DNA of 64,000 nucleotides from Tetmemena sp. SeJ-2015. Its lineage: Eukaryota; Ciliophora; Spirotrichea; Sporadotrichida; Oxytrichidae. The position numbers and the translations under genes are program-made. Position 1 is the first letter of the stretch. Every line of letters begins with the position of its first letter. Of the stretch, positions 21,781 to 31,860 are shown piece by piece. A model generated the notes under the pieces. That model searched no databases and had not been told where the DNA came from. It saw only the letters and a list, made by a program, of their open reading frames with translations. Where the stretch lies: contig JAJKFJ010022777.1 in the NCBI GenBank assembly GCA_027382625.1, positions 152,004 to 216,003 on the forward strand. Reading direction: 5' to 3'.

Positions 21781-22566
21781 AGGCTGTAACCAAAGCTTGA
21801 AAGCTTGGTAAAATCATGCTGCTCTTCAAGAGCTTTTCCATCATTGAGTCTAGAGTCAAGAGTTTTTTGTAGATTGAATTAATTGTTGAGGCTGACCTTC
21901 ATCTTCTCAATATCGTAGTTAACAACTTGATTCACAGCGATGGCTGCTGTCTTTATCTCGCCATTATGAGCCTTTTTTTAAAAGTCTCATTCTGAATCTT
22001 TGAGCTTTAATTGATTTAGAATACAGGATTCATAGATAGCTCATCGGCCCTCTGCTAGTTCATTAGCTCTTGCTCAATAATGAGCTCCTGAGGAAGTGTG
22101 GATTTTGAAAGACCGAGTGCAAGGGCAGAGACCACTCTTTTCTTGAAAGGATCGAAGAGATCTTCGGGCTCTTTGTACAAAGCCAAAGAAGCATGCTATG
22201 AGTTGTATAAATCTTGCAGAGGATTCATAATTTTTAAGAATGTCAATGAATTGAAATCATAGACATGTGGGTCTACTCTCTTGGCAAGTTCGGTGGCAAG
22301 TTACAACTCTAATTTTGTTTGAGTTGAGCTCAAAGCTAGACCGAGGAGACCTCCCTTAATAGTCTCTGCGTCTGGATTCTTTTTCTCAATGATTCTCAAA
22401 CTGTTCTTAACAAGTTACTTTCTTTGCTCTGGAACATCAAAACCAGCGGCAGCAAATGCAAGCAAACCTTAAATAAACATTAATGCATTAAATATAATGT
22501 ATTCCTTTCACTTGTTGGAAAGACTATTCTCGTCTTTGTGAACCAAGCTTTTCATGTAAGAAAGAA
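21781..22566 (-). CDS. Scrambled gene, long minus MDS
   Basis: Bounded by two strong pointers: TTCTTTCTTACATGAAAA at 22549-22566 (from the plus mini-MDS) and TTTGGTTACAGCCT at 21781-21794 (to plus 25349). The protein reads SYMKSLVHKDENSLSNK, GLLAFAAAGFDVPEQRKQLV, GGLLGLALSSTQTKLELQLA, PLQDLYNSQHASLALYKEPE and DFTKLSSFGYS. A TGA near 22.51 kb falls in an AT-rich 43-base patch that is either an IES-like insert or a Trp-to-stop change, and a seven-A run near 21.97 kb shifts the frame by one base. The product is helical and lacks a recognised domain. Confidence 0.65.
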
Positions 22567-22600
22567 TTACTGTATTAATATAATTGTGGAATTATTTAGA

Positions 22601-22940
22601 GTGAGCTCTGAAAGTGGCCCAAGGTCTAAGGTACACTCTCTCCATTTTTACGAATTTTTCCTCTACTAAGGCTCTCTCATGAGGCTTATAAGCTTGCTAT
22701 ATGAGTCCCATTTTGTCCTCAGGCTCTAAGAATTAGTGATAAAACTCGTTAATATAGTCTTTTCTTTGCACGTCCTGAAGTTAATTCAAAATAATTATTG
22801 AAAATTGCTGCAAAAAATACGATTTATTTGAAAGATCTTCGTTTTGCATTTCGTATTCGAGTAACTAAAGTTAAAACTCAAACTTCTTTGCGTGATGCTC
22901 AACTATAATTTGTTCAAGTAAAAGTGGGTGTATGGATCTT
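22601..22940 (-). CDS. Scrambled gene, minus MDS
   Basis: Reads IVEHHAKKFEFQLQLLEYEM, DVQRKDYINEFYHQFLEPE and KPHERALVEEKFVKMERVYL, ending PWATFRAH at the AGAGCTCAC pointer (22601-22609). Within it GAGCCTGAG (22718-22726) matches the start of the plus segment at 23843-23851 in frame, so this stretch may really be two abutting MDSs. A one-base frame change near 22.92 kb separates it from the segment upstream. Confidence 0.55.
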
Positions 22941-23047
22941 GTCTATCCTTGGTATCATATGTAGATCTTACAAACTCTCTCCTTTTTAATAAAATTACTC
23001 TCTGTCCAAGAATTGAGGAGCAGGCTTTGCTGCATATGACTTCCATC
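22940..23047 (-). CDS. Scrambled gene, two short abutting minus MDSs
   Basis: The first frame reads WKSYAAKPAPQFLDRD and can continue into the plus strand through TTGGACAGAGA (22999-23009 with 24403-24413), giving QFLDRDPSHYREF. The second frame starts in the overlapping word GACAGAGAGT (22997-23006), which also ends the plus segment at 24275-24284, and reads REQFYQKGESLQDLHMIPRI. Two pointers would thus overlap with no IES between the MDSs. Both joins keep the frame. Confidence 0.45.
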
Positions 23048-23076
23048 TTCACTATAATCGAAATAATGTTTAGAGA

Positions 23077-23653
23077 GTAGGCACCTGCAAGAGTTTGGGC
23101 TTTTAGCTTTTTGGAAAGTTTGGTATTGTACCTGAGGTGGCTTTTATAAAGTTTGTCCATCTTTTGGATGAAGATTTCGTACATTTGCATGTTTTGGAAT
23201 TTGTTTTCCTCCACTTCCTTAGCGATGTTTGAAGCAAGTCCTTGGCCTTTCCCTTGTTTCTTGTCAATGCGTTTCTAATACTCTGCAATATTGGCAACGA
23301 TTTAATAAATGTTTGCTAAATATAGTTGATCTCAGAGTAAAATCTTGGGCCTTGAGATTCACTTTCCTCTTTGATATGGTTTCTGGCTCTTCAGTGTTTG
23401 AGGAAACTTCTTTGCTTCTATTTCTTTCAGGCTGCACATAGGAGTGTGAGGGAGCTTGAATGGCCTAAAATTCAGATACTGTACTGAAGAGGCCAGCCCT
23501 ACTATGCACAAGTGCGTTAATCATTCTCATTTGGCTAATGCCACTGTGGGTCAGTGTGTGAGAGAGTGCAGACCTTGAAGTGGCTTGCTGATTGGGGATA
23601 AGAGTCTTAGCAAGATGGGACTTGTGGAGACTCTGTTTCAATTTAAGCATCAT
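23077..23653 (-). CDS. Scrambled gene, N-terminal MDSs with mitochondrial presequence
   Basis: The ATG at 23651-23653 starts MMLKLKQSLHKSHLAKTLIP; the first 60 residues are basic, Ser/Thr-rich and lack acids until SRAGLFSTVSEF, as in mitochondrial targeting sequences. A 22-bp IES is removed near 23.30 kb and the frame continues EYQKRIDKKQGKGQGLASNI, QMYEIFIQKMDKLYKSHLRY and KLKAQTLAGAY, ending at pointer AGGTGCCTAC (23077-23086). Joined there to plus 26025 the protein continues GAYTQQPLKEILRKYNDM. Start choice: first Met of the targeting sequence, with AT-rich DNA upstream. Mitochondrial location is inferred; function unknown. Confidence 0.65.
23294..23315 (-). other. 22-bp IES with CAA pointer
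   Basis: CAA occurs at both ends of this AT-rich piece (TTG on the plus strand at 23291-23293 and 23313-23315). Removing one copy with the insert joins RSTIFS to NIAEYQKRID in frame. Same length as the IES at 20153-20174. Confidence 0.65.
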
Positions 23654-23842
23654 CTTTGATTTCTCTGAGGGAGATTAATAATTATAATATCTCGTACTCC
23701 ATTCCAATTATTAAATATAACCACAAATTATTATCAGGAAAGTATTTAAATAATACCTTAAAAGCTTTTTATATATCTTTTAAGCAATATGCTTATAGCT
23801 AATCTTAAGAGAGCTAAAACTTGATAAGCTCAAAAGGCAGTG

Positions 23843-24284
23843 GAGCCTGAGATGCTAAACCAACGATTCTTGTGGGTGGAATCCTATTTCCACTACAAAG
23901 ACTGGCAGGAAGCGTAGGAGCAAGTATACGACCATTTCAACTTACTTGAGATCCCTTCAGTGTCTGCTGATAAGACCCATCCAAAGCCCAAATACTTCTT
24001 CGATAAGGAGAGCTTCAACCGCAGAGTGCCTGAAGGTATTTTCCCACTTGCATCTCATAAGCGTGAAGTACTGAAACCTGCCCACTAGTACGCTGAGATG
24101 GACTTAGCTCGTTCTAAGAATAATGATGAGTTGGCTTTGTTCGAAAAGGAGCCTCTCAAGCTAATGGTACTAAAGGAATTCAAGAAATCAGAGACACTCA
24201 AGCCTGTTGATGATAGAGTGAGGATGATCACTAACCTACAGAACATCAAGCAAGGCTTAAAGGCTGATTACAGTGACAGAGAGT
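23843..24284 (+). CDS. Scrambled locus, plus MDS
   Basis: Reads EPEMLNQRFLWVESYFHYKD, WQEAQEQVYDHFNLLEIPSV, PKYFFDKESFNRRVPEGIFP, NDELALFEKEPLKLMVLKEF and LKADYSDRE. The start shares GAGCCTGAG with minus 22718-22726 and the end shares GACAGAGAGT with minus 22997-23006; both joins are in frame. The ATG inside is therefore probably not a start codon. Relatively GC-rich, helical, unknown domain. Confidence 0.6.
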
Positions 24285-24402
24285 TGCTATACAAAATTCA
24301 AGTTGTTCTTTAAAATTGAACTTTACAGATGAACTAATTAAGGAACACCTCTCCAAAAGAGATGGAATAATCCTTGAATTTAACCAATTTTTTTGTTCAA
24401 AT

Positions 24403-24660
24403 TTGGACAGAGATCCCTCTCACTACAGAGAGTTTCCATTTTTATTCTTAAAAGAAGTATGAGAAACTGCAGGAAAAGATTGATAATGTCTTACTCGAAT
24501 ATAATTTAAATTCTTATTTAAAAAAATAACAGAAAATAAGCTAATCAAGATGAAGATTCTCTACAACTATGCAATATGATTCCACTTAACAAAAAATTGA
24601 TTTTGTGCCAAATGAGCCTTCTAGACTAAGCTACGTTAATATATCTAATTAATTTGTATT
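24403..24660 (+). CDS. Scrambled locus, plus MDS and AT-rich coding island
   Basis: Begins at pointer TTGGACAGAGA with DPSHYREFPFLFL in one frame; another frame over the same DNA reads FHFYSQKKYEKLQEKIDNVL and, beyond a TGA at about 24.56 kb, TTMQYDSTQQKIDFVPNEPS. The two frames may belong to two interleaved genes, or one may be fortuitous. Boundaries are uncertain. Confidence 0.35.
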
Positions 24661-24745
24661 ATATTTATTCATGATAAATAAATAAAATTCATGACCACTC
24701 AAGGCTTTAATGGTGAACTGTAATTTTGAACTTCTTTTTATAATC

Positions 24746-25215
24746 AATTGCACTGAGATAAATTACAAAGACACTAGCTTGATTCATTCTGTTATTTAGT
24801 TGTATTAGGTTGCAGAACTTCAGATAGCTATGAGGATATTTAATGTTTTATAACATGAGGTCAAGGAAGTTCAAAAAGATCTCTATTTAAAAAAGATAAT
24901 GTGAGGCAGCAGTACTTCTAGATCATAAATTATTCCTAAGTAGTTGTGTTGAATAGGGGAAGTGAAAAGCATGAGTTCCTTCTTGAAAATGAGTACTTAA
25001 GATATGACTTGCTTGATTTGCAAGAATAGCTAGTAAAAGCTGGTTACTGGGGCTATGAAGAGGCACTCTAGCATTTGTCACAGGAGCCATTCCAAAAGAG
25101 AATGGATAGAGCAGCCAAGGTATTCTACGATTATGTCGTCAGCTACGCTCCTGAGGTTCTATCTCCACAGCATGAAGAGTTCTATCCTATTGTCTACATT
25201 ACTATGAGGTTATTT
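24746..25215 (+). CDS. Scrambled locus, plus MDSs
   Basis: A first frame (24746-24903) reads YQVAELQIAMRIFNVLQHEV then EVQKDLYLKKIM and stops at TGA. A second frame (from about 24905) reads KHEFLLENEYLRYDLLDLQE, KAGYWGYEEALQHLSQEPF, RAAKVFYDYVVSYAPEVL and EEFYPIVYIT. The second is more GC-rich and matches the style of the main scrambled gene; its CAAGAATA (25021-25028) may receive a join from minus 21206-21213. Helical, no domain recognised. Confidence 0.5.
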
Positions 25216-25266
25216 TAAATTAGATATTCTGTATGGTCTGAGAAAGCAAGCTAAAATTATTATACA

Positions 25267-25303
25267 AGAGCTCACACTAATTAGCTTCTTTCTTACATGA
25301 AAA
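25267..25303 (+). CDS. 37-bp inverted micro-MDS
   Basis: This tiny plus-strand piece starts with AGAGCTCAC and ends with TTCTTTCTTACATGAAAA, both found on the minus strand (22601-22609 and 22549-22566) flanking a different 34-bp AT-rich spacer. Replacing that spacer by this piece reads WATFRAHTNQLLSYMKSLV in frame. It is an exceptionally short MDS with pointers covering most of its length. Confidence 0.7.
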
Positions 25304-25348
25304 TATTTAATTATTTTTATATAAAGTTATTAATTTTAATTTTATAAT

Positions 25349-26047
25349 TTTGGTTACAGCCTCGTTAAAGCCGCACAAAATTTCCAAATGACCGAGCCTA
25401 GAATTGACCAAGTTCAAAAACTTGATTCTTTTGTGAAGAAATAAAAACTATGATTTAATGAGATCTTCTCAATGAGACAGCAAGCCGACCTGAAGATAGA
25501 CCCTACTCAAAGGAATATTGGGTTCGACAAGTTAGATTCTAAATTGCTTTAATCATTATGTATGATAGACTTGGAAATGAGACCAGATCATTCGTCAAAT
25601 AAACCAACTGCTTTCTTTAATGCTCTTTTGTAAGATTGTGCCAATCTATCAAGACTCAGAATGATAATCCAATTATAATTATAAATGAGCTTGACCAATC
25701 TTGGCTAGGATAAAATAAGACAAGTTATTCAATTTTATAAATTAGTATCTCCTCTTCCAACCAGAGTTAGCATCCATAATTTCAATTCCTTTAAAAGGGT
25801 TACAAGAATAGAGAGTAAAATAGCAGAATAATTTTTTTTACAAATCGTATTAACTGATTTCACCTTGTATTTTATCTTATTAGAATTTTAAAATTCATAG
25901 TTAGGCAAAGTAGAATTAATAAAAATAGGTCTCTCCAAAGACTTTAAGGTTGTGGAATCTAGAAACAAGAAAAATATAGTTTAAAACAAGCGATAATTTT
26001 ATCAAATGCTAGAAAATATTTATAAGGTGCCTACACTCAACAGCCCC
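25349..26047 (+). CDS. Scrambled locus, plus MDS followed by a long AT-rich frame
   Basis: From pointer TTTGGTTACAGCCT (25349-25362) the frame gives GYSLVKAAQNFQMTEPRIDQ and KLDSFVKK, continuing minus 21781 in frame. After a TGA near 25.45 kb the same frame is open for 200 codons: NEIFSMRQQADLKIDPTQRN, LCMIDLEMRPDHSSNKPTAF, DKIRQVIQFYKLVSPLPTRV, FKRVTRIESKIAEQFFLQIV. The later part is more AT-rich and helical and may be another, interleaved gene related to the segments at 26.7-27.5 kb. Confidence 0.5.
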
Positions 26048-26516
26048 TGAAAGAAATTCTGCGAAAATATAACGACATGACCACTTACTATCACAATTAT
26101 AAATATTTAGGTGAACTCGCCTCCTCTACTTTGAAAAACGTAGACCGCGCAATTAGGGCTAGAGCCTTCGATTAGAGAGTGATGATGGACTACACCCAGA
26201 AAGAATTAGAAGACAGCTGGCGTTTCCAAAAGGTCATCGAAGATTTGACTTTCGGTTTGAGAGCAGACCAATTTTTCTCTCCTCGCCACATGGGAGAGAC
26301 CGCTAATCTTCTAGCTGAGATAAATAAATAACTTGATTCCCAAGTACTTTGAAAAGATATAGTCCCTAATTAAGGAAAGAGAAACTGGGCAGAAGGAGCA
26401 TTTCGAGCTCACCTTCGATCATATTGTCTATGGTGCCCAGAAAAATTACCTTCCTCGCCATTACGTTTACAGGGGATTCGAAAATTCAGAGGACTTCAAC
26501 CACCATCTTAAGATCC
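26025..26516 (+). CDS. Scrambled gene, plus MDS following the presequence segment
   Basis: Starts at pointer AGGTGCCTAC shared with minus 23077-23086. Reads GAYTQQPLKEILRKYNDMTT, DRAIRARAFDQRVMMDYTQK, KVIEDLTFGLRADQFFSPRH and, after a 4-bp AAAT duplication near 26.33 kb, LIPKYFEKIQSLIKERETGQ, FDHIVYGAQKNYLPRHYVYR and EDFNHHLK. The end may be AAGATCC (26510-26516), also present in frame on minus 22934-22940. GC-rich, helical, no known domain. Confidence 0.6.
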
Positions 26517-26534
26517 TACTTTAATGGCAAGCAA

Positions 26535-27516
26535 GCCAAGAGGGTGGCTACTAAAACAGCTAGTAGGTTAAGCTCAAGCTAGATTAAAATAAAGAGGTTG
26601 CAAACAATTCACAAAAGAGCTATGAAGAATCTGATTGATGCTTCTCTAGAGGTCAAGAATCAGCTATAAATATCTCCAGGCTACTATAGATAATGCAATT
26701 ATTTAAATCTTCTAGATGCTAGAGGCAAGTGACAAGCACTTAAACATAAGAGTAAATTACACTTAAAAGTTCTATCAAGCAGCTCAAAAATCTCTGTAGA
26801 ATATCGGAGAGTAAAAGAAAAATATAGAGTAGTTCATGAGTGAGGATCATAATCATATCAATTTGACCTCACTATCAGATATTCTTATGATTTACTTTTG
26901 AAAACAAGCTCTCGTTTATAGAAAGGACGTGCAAATAACATATCAGACTCATTATTTATTATATAAGATTAAACTCAAGATGCTGAATCTCGTTAACTTG
27001 AAAACAATCCTTTTCATCTATGTTGATGTCTATGATTTCGCAGACTAACTAGATGTAATGTGGTCACTATGCGCATTACAGCAGTATGATGTGCCTGCTA
27101 TGCAGGAGTTGTGCAAGATCTTTGAACTATTCTAGTTCGAGAGACACACTTATGAACTCAAGATTGAGGAGTTTAAGAAACTAATGGATGTTATGAATGC
27201 ACTAAAGCTCGAGTCTAATGGACTTACCATCAATATTTTGGTAAATTCTATATTTACATCAACAATAAGTCTCTGCAAGATTTGTTGATAAATGCCACAT
27301 CGAAATAAGAATTGAATCCTGATAAGTACCCATACTCCCCTGACATGATCCTTGGCTATAAGGGATAGAAAGTTGCTATGTTCGTTCTTTAAGAGTTTGA
27401 TGCCACTAGAGATACCTTTGAGCCAAATGGAGCTCAAAGATTCTCTTAGAAACATTTTTATTTCATGAAGGCTCTCATCTTTATTCGCAATATTTAAATT
27501 TAGCATTTATCATTGA
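26535..27516 (+). CDS. Plus-strand segments of a possible RAP-like mitochondrial protein
   Basis: Successive frames read LQATIDNAIIQIFQMLEASD, KFYQAAQKSLQNIGEQKKNI, then (past a TGA near 26.90 kb) YDFADQLDVMWSLCALQQYD, PAMQELCKIFELFQFERHTY and, after another frame change, YINNKSLQDLLINATSKQEL, DMILGYKGQKVAMFVLQEFD and GAQRFSQKHFYFMKALIF. The helical repeats with MWSLCALQQYD, followed by a KVAMFV...F....K...L pattern, resemble FASTK/RAP proteins of mitochondrial RNA processing, but key RAP residues cannot be verified by eye. Several frame changes imply IESs or errors. Confidence 0.4.
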
Positions 27517-27519
27517 GTG

Positions 27520-28540
27520 AAAATCTTATATATTTAAACTATTAATTAAATGCGTATTTATTTAATAAGCAAATTTAAAAATCATATTATTAAATATAAT
27601 TTATTTTTAAACTAAGATTCAAATTTATCTGCTTTAAATTGTTATTTAATCTTCTTAGTTACCACTAAATTTCAATTCATTATCTAAATGTAATTTTTAA
27701 TAGAAATTAAATTAAAAAGTTTAGTAAATAAAATCAGTGAATTCAATAAAATAATTTCATTTCTCTTAATAATAAATTAATGGATTATGAATTAGAAATA
27801 AAATAGATATATCAGCTTTAGAAGGACTTTATTACAATTTTGATCAAATTAATTCATTCAAAAATATTCCTTTATTTTACATTAAATAATTAAAACATTT
27901 TTACTATTTAAATACTCTTTCATAATCCTATATAAAAATAAATAGGAACTTTCCTTTATTTTAATAAATTAATTTTATTCTTCATTATAAAAATATTTTT
28001 TTAATTTAATTTATAAAATTAAAGAAGACATGTTTTTAAATGCACTTTAGAAATAATAGATAATTAAACTTAAGATCAGCCCCAAAAATCGTTAAAATGA
28101 ATTCCAAGATACTTCGATAAAAATATCTAATTGTTTAATGTTATTTAAATGGTATATTTATGACTCGGTTATATATAGAGACTTAAATAAGCATTTATTG
28201 ACAATCTCATTTATTTCTAAGATTTTGCTATTTTTCAAATACTCTTTAAATAATTGCATTAACAATTTATTGCTTCCTGGCTTAAAAATTTATTTAAGAG
28301 ACATTGATTATATTGAATGTTTAAATTTATTAATTTGGAAACAAAATATTCAAAAAGTATTCATTTAAAAATTCTAAACTTCATATTTTGAGCGCAATTA
28401 TTATTGCTGCCTACTTTTAATGTAAAGCCATTATTCTCTCTCAATTCATTTAAATGAAAGTCACTAATTAAATTTAAAGAATGTTTAAATAAATTTATAT
28501 AAATTCGTATTTGATCCTTATTTATTTAAAAATATATTAC
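27520..28540. other. AT-rich spacer
   Basis: About 1 kb of AT-rich DNA right of the scrambled locus. A 76-codon standard frame at 28138-28368 is AT-driven and lacks protein character. Nothing else recognised. Confidence 0.5.
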
Positions 28541-28554
28541 AATTATCTTTTGTT

Positions 28555-28760
28555 AGGAGCATAAGCATAAACTTCAGTTTACTACAACGATGCGAATACA
28601 AATTACTTCTAAGTTTATTTATTTTAAATCACTAATGGAATTTTGTATATTTGTAGTTTAAATAGTTAATTTTATATTAAGCGTGGGGCTTTGATTTCAC
28701 TGATTTAGGAGTCAATAATCTAGTTTTCTCTGTTAACTTAATAATATATGTTCATTAATA
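28555..28760 (+). CDS. LamG-type coding islands
   Basis: One frame reads LGAQAQTSVYYNDANTNYFQ then ITNGILYI, with TAA codons as Gln; a second, after a frame change near 28.68 kb, reads WGFDFTDLGVNNLVFSVNL. Both match inner LamG strands. They open a run of plus-strand LamG islands that continues to 38.4 kb. Confidence 0.5.
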
Positions 28761-29649
28761 TGAAAGTTAGTGTTCTTCATTAAAAATTTAGAACAATACA
28801 AATAAAATCTATATTAAATTATCATTAAATATCTTTTATTTTGCAAATATTAAATTATATTAAATTATCTAAGTTATCTCATTTATATAAGCTATTCTTT
28901 CTATAAAAAATAGAATTTTAAATAACCTTATTATAAAAATTGTACAGAAATAAAGTATAATAATTTATAAACGTATGGTGGAAGCCACTTGCTGCTACTC
29001 AAAGCACAACTTTGCTCACAGTTTATTAAATATAATAATTTAAGCTCAATGACATTAAATTTATTGTAATTTATTTAATATCTCACTAATATATATTTAT
29101 TTATTTGTTTGTGGATCATAGATTCTCCAAGTTGATCATGATTTTAATTAAATTAATGACAGAAACCTAGCAATCAATCAAAACTACAAAAATGTTTAAA
29201 ATTGAATTTTATTTTATTTAAGTCCTACTTTAAGCATTAATAAGAACTAATCTCAAATCTATTTCGAGTTATGAAGAGAATTAAATTAAGGTGTTTCTTA
29301 TAAAAGAAATGATGAATAAAAATACTTTTATCCAAATTTTAAAGCAAATTCCATTTGTCATTATGCAAAAAAATCATTTATAAAATTAATTATGAAATCT
29401 TCATATATACTTTCATCATATAAAATACTTCTCTAAGTTAATTTGGTCTTTATTTATATTAATTTATTTAATAAGCGAGAATTTTAAAATTAGATTTCTC
29501 CAATATGCAAAGAGTAAAATTTCTTTAACTATAATTTGTTTTAAGTTTATTATTTTTAACCAGAATTTAATATATTAATTCGATTATTTTTTATTATAAA
29601 TAAAAGTAATTACATCAGAGATAATGTATATTAATTAACTTTTATTATT

Positions 29650-29735
29650 AATTTGAATTTTGGGTTTAAATTTCAAAGTTGCTTTGATTAACTACGCTAC
29701 TACTGCAGGAGCTGCTCCTCTTTAATCAGGATTAT
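29650..29735 (+). CDS. LamG C-terminal strand island
   Basis: A short GC-rich patch reads KVALINYATTAGAAPLQSGL, like the closing strand of a LamG domain followed by a linker. Flanks are AT-rich; boundaries estimated. Confidence 0.4.
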
Positions 29736-29761
29736 TGCAATAAAAAAATATATTTATAATT

Positions 29762-30110
29762 GAATAAATTAATAAATTATATCTGCGAGCCTTATAGTGG
29801 CTGAAAATCAGGTCTCTATGTCATAAAAAAACCGTTAAACATATCATCCAATATCCTTTGCCTGAACTACTGATCCTTGCGGTAATTTAGTTTGGCAATC
29901 CATTGGTTGACGTTGCATACTTATATGAAAAACAAAGATTAGAGTGGCAGTCCTTGCAAAGAAAATTATAGCACTCGCTTGATTGATAAATAAAGTTATC
30001 AGTCTCCCTCTGACTCTCTGAGAAGTTGTGTGGTGAAACCTATAAGTAACTCAAAAGCTTTTTAAATCTGAAGGCCATCACCATTTCGTTGAATAAAAAA
30101 AGAATGGATG
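29762..30110 (+). CDS. Uncertain coding island
   Basis: A recoded frame of about 75 codons reads IIQYPLPELLILAVIQFGNP then LVDVAYLYEKQRLEWQSLQR before a TGA near 29.98 kb; a later frame reads LCGETYKQLKSFLNLKA. Other frames over the same DNA carry Trp and Cys patterns, so the coding frame is not certain. Confidence 0.3.
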
Positions 30111-30429
30111 AAGTTTGATAATTTTTCCAAAGAGTTTTTACAAATTATTAATAATATTTCTATTAGGAGTGTGAAAATAATTGAATTTTGGTATTTATAA
30201 AGCGTAGCGACTAAGGTAGTGTAAGCTGATGAATTTATGTCTAGGATTATTCTTCATATGGGTATTAATCCCGTTAAGGATTATTAAATTTTTATAGTCA
30301 ATATAATTATATTAATTTTTTAAATCCAAAATCAGATGAGAGATAAAGATTTGAATATCTTTATAAATAAAAATTTATAGAGAGAGCTTTTGAAAAGAAA
30401 AAAAAAAAGTTACAAAAATAAATTTACTC

Positions 30430-30720
30430 ATTCAAAGCTGCATCATTGATATTGCAGAGATGGCAATTTATATCATGTACAAAATCTAAATTAGTGGCAA
30501 TGTTTTATCTCAACTCCTAGTAGATATATGTTGTTAAATATAATTTCCAAAATTTGATTATATATGTCATAGACAAAACTGCTGCAGGTTCTTGGCAAAC
30601 ATATCCAGCCAGAGTAAGTAGTCTTATTTATAAAAATAAAACTATTCAAAAATGCCTTCGGTTTTATCATTTTGAATAATTTAGAGTGTGTCAAACTTCA
30701 TCATTGCTCTATAATTAAAG
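30430..30720 (-). CDS. Uncertain minus-strand island
   Basis: Two minus frames are plausible: one reads TYSGWICLPRTCSSFVYDIY, another DKTEGIFEQFYFYKQDYLLW. The DNA is slightly GC-richer than its surroundings. I cannot decide which frame, if either, is real. Confidence 0.25.
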
Positions 30721-31589
30721 AACTAAGTTTCCAAATAAAAGGATTTACTAAATTTATCATTATTCTTTTTAAATTATATACTTTATTCTAGAATATATTC
30801 CAACAAATTTAATCATAAATTTAAAAGCAAATAAATAATTGAGAGTTTTAAACTCTGTAATTTTATTGATTATCTGAGCTTTTAAATTAATTGCTCAGAC
30901 CGTGACTGTATTTACAGCAGTTAAAAAGTAAAATATTTTCTTAAATCAATGAGAAAATGTGAATATTATTTAAATTGAAAGTTTGACTAAACTTATTTAA
31001 TTTATCATATCTTGTAACCTTTTTTTTACACTTTAATGGAGAGAACTTCTTTTTTTCAAATCCTAACTCATCATAATCATTTATGTCAATGGGAATCTAT
31101 GATCACTACTTAGTCCAAAAACAGATCATATCATTCCTATGTAGTAACTTATTAGCTCCTGTTCTAATTCAAAAAGAATAAATGCTAATGTAGATAAGTT
31201 AAATTATCATGCCAAATTTTAGGAGATTCGAAATTTTGAAATAAAAGCTTAACAAGTCACTGCAAATATAGATTATACTGAAGAATTTTGAGTGCATTAA
31301 GTTAGTTGTAAATTATTTTTAAGTAAATGATTATGCTTTCAAGTAGGTAGTTTCACTCTTAAAATTATTAATTATTTCAAGAGACATACTTATAATTAAC
31401 CTCATTTGAATATAATCTCGATTTCATTATACCTGTTTCCTTTATATTTGAATTGTAAGTTAAATTTATAGAATATTTTATATTAAGAAGTTAACCTGCT
31501 GAGGGATTTCACCCTTTACCAGGTGGCCTTATCAAGTGCAGAAATCAAATCAGTTATGTTTGAGTAATTATTCTCTATGTTCTAAATCT

Positions 31590-31860
31590 ATTATGTTTAG
31601 AGTAGGAAATGTCAAGACACGCCTTGATTCAGTTCTCAGATAAAATAAAAGCCACAATCTGGCATAATATTTTAATTAGCCTTCATTTACTATAAGTTGG
31701 AGTATAACAATCCCAACTCTGAATATTGATAGAAAGTAAACGACATTTAGGCATATTTGAATAAATATTTGATTTATAATTCGATTACAGTTTATGGGGA
31801 AATCACCAAAGAGGTAGCTAGATAACTTTCAAAGCCGACCCAGATATGGAAGTGCAAATA
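31590..31860 (+). CDS. LamG-type coding islands
   Basis: A frame at about 31590-31755 reads VGNVKTRLDSVLRQNKSHNL and FTISWSITIPT, ending at TGA; a second at 31790-31860 reads TVYGEITKEVARQLSKPTQI. FTISWSI is the FW-type strand position of LamG domains. Confidence 0.4.

Larger units (their letters stand above)
19799..27516. other. Scrambled germline locus with MDSs on both strands
   Basis: Minus-strand coding segments fill 19.80-23.65 kb and plus-strand segments fill 23.83-27.5 kb. Ends of minus segments and starts of plus segments share words that restore the reading frame when joined: AGGTGCCTAC (23077-23086 with 26025-26034), TTTGGTTACAGCCT (21781-21794 with 25349-25362), AGAGCTCAC (22601-22609 with 25267-25275), TTCTTTCTTACATGAAAA (22549-22566 with 25286-25303), TTGGACAGAGA (22999-23009 with 24403-24413) and GAGCCTGAG (22718-22726 with 23843-23851). 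This is the arrangement of a scrambled stichotrich gene with an inversion. At least one large protein is encoded, probably mitochondrial; the full MDS order is not resolved and a second gene may be interleaved. Confidence 0.8.

Noticed and set aside
24286..24293. GCTATACA as a pointer between plus 24.29 and minus 20.97 kb
   Set aside because: Although in frame, the minus strand is continuously coding through the word, and 8-base matches are expected by chance in 4 kb by 4 kb.
25205..25362. Simple IES with a 2-bp AG pointer joining plus 25.21 and 25.35 kb
   Set aside because: The 14-bp match of 25349-25362 to minus 21781-21794 explains the segment start much better.
28138..28368. 76-codon plus-strand frame
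   Set aside because: AT-driven composition, no similarity to the neighbouring LamG islands.
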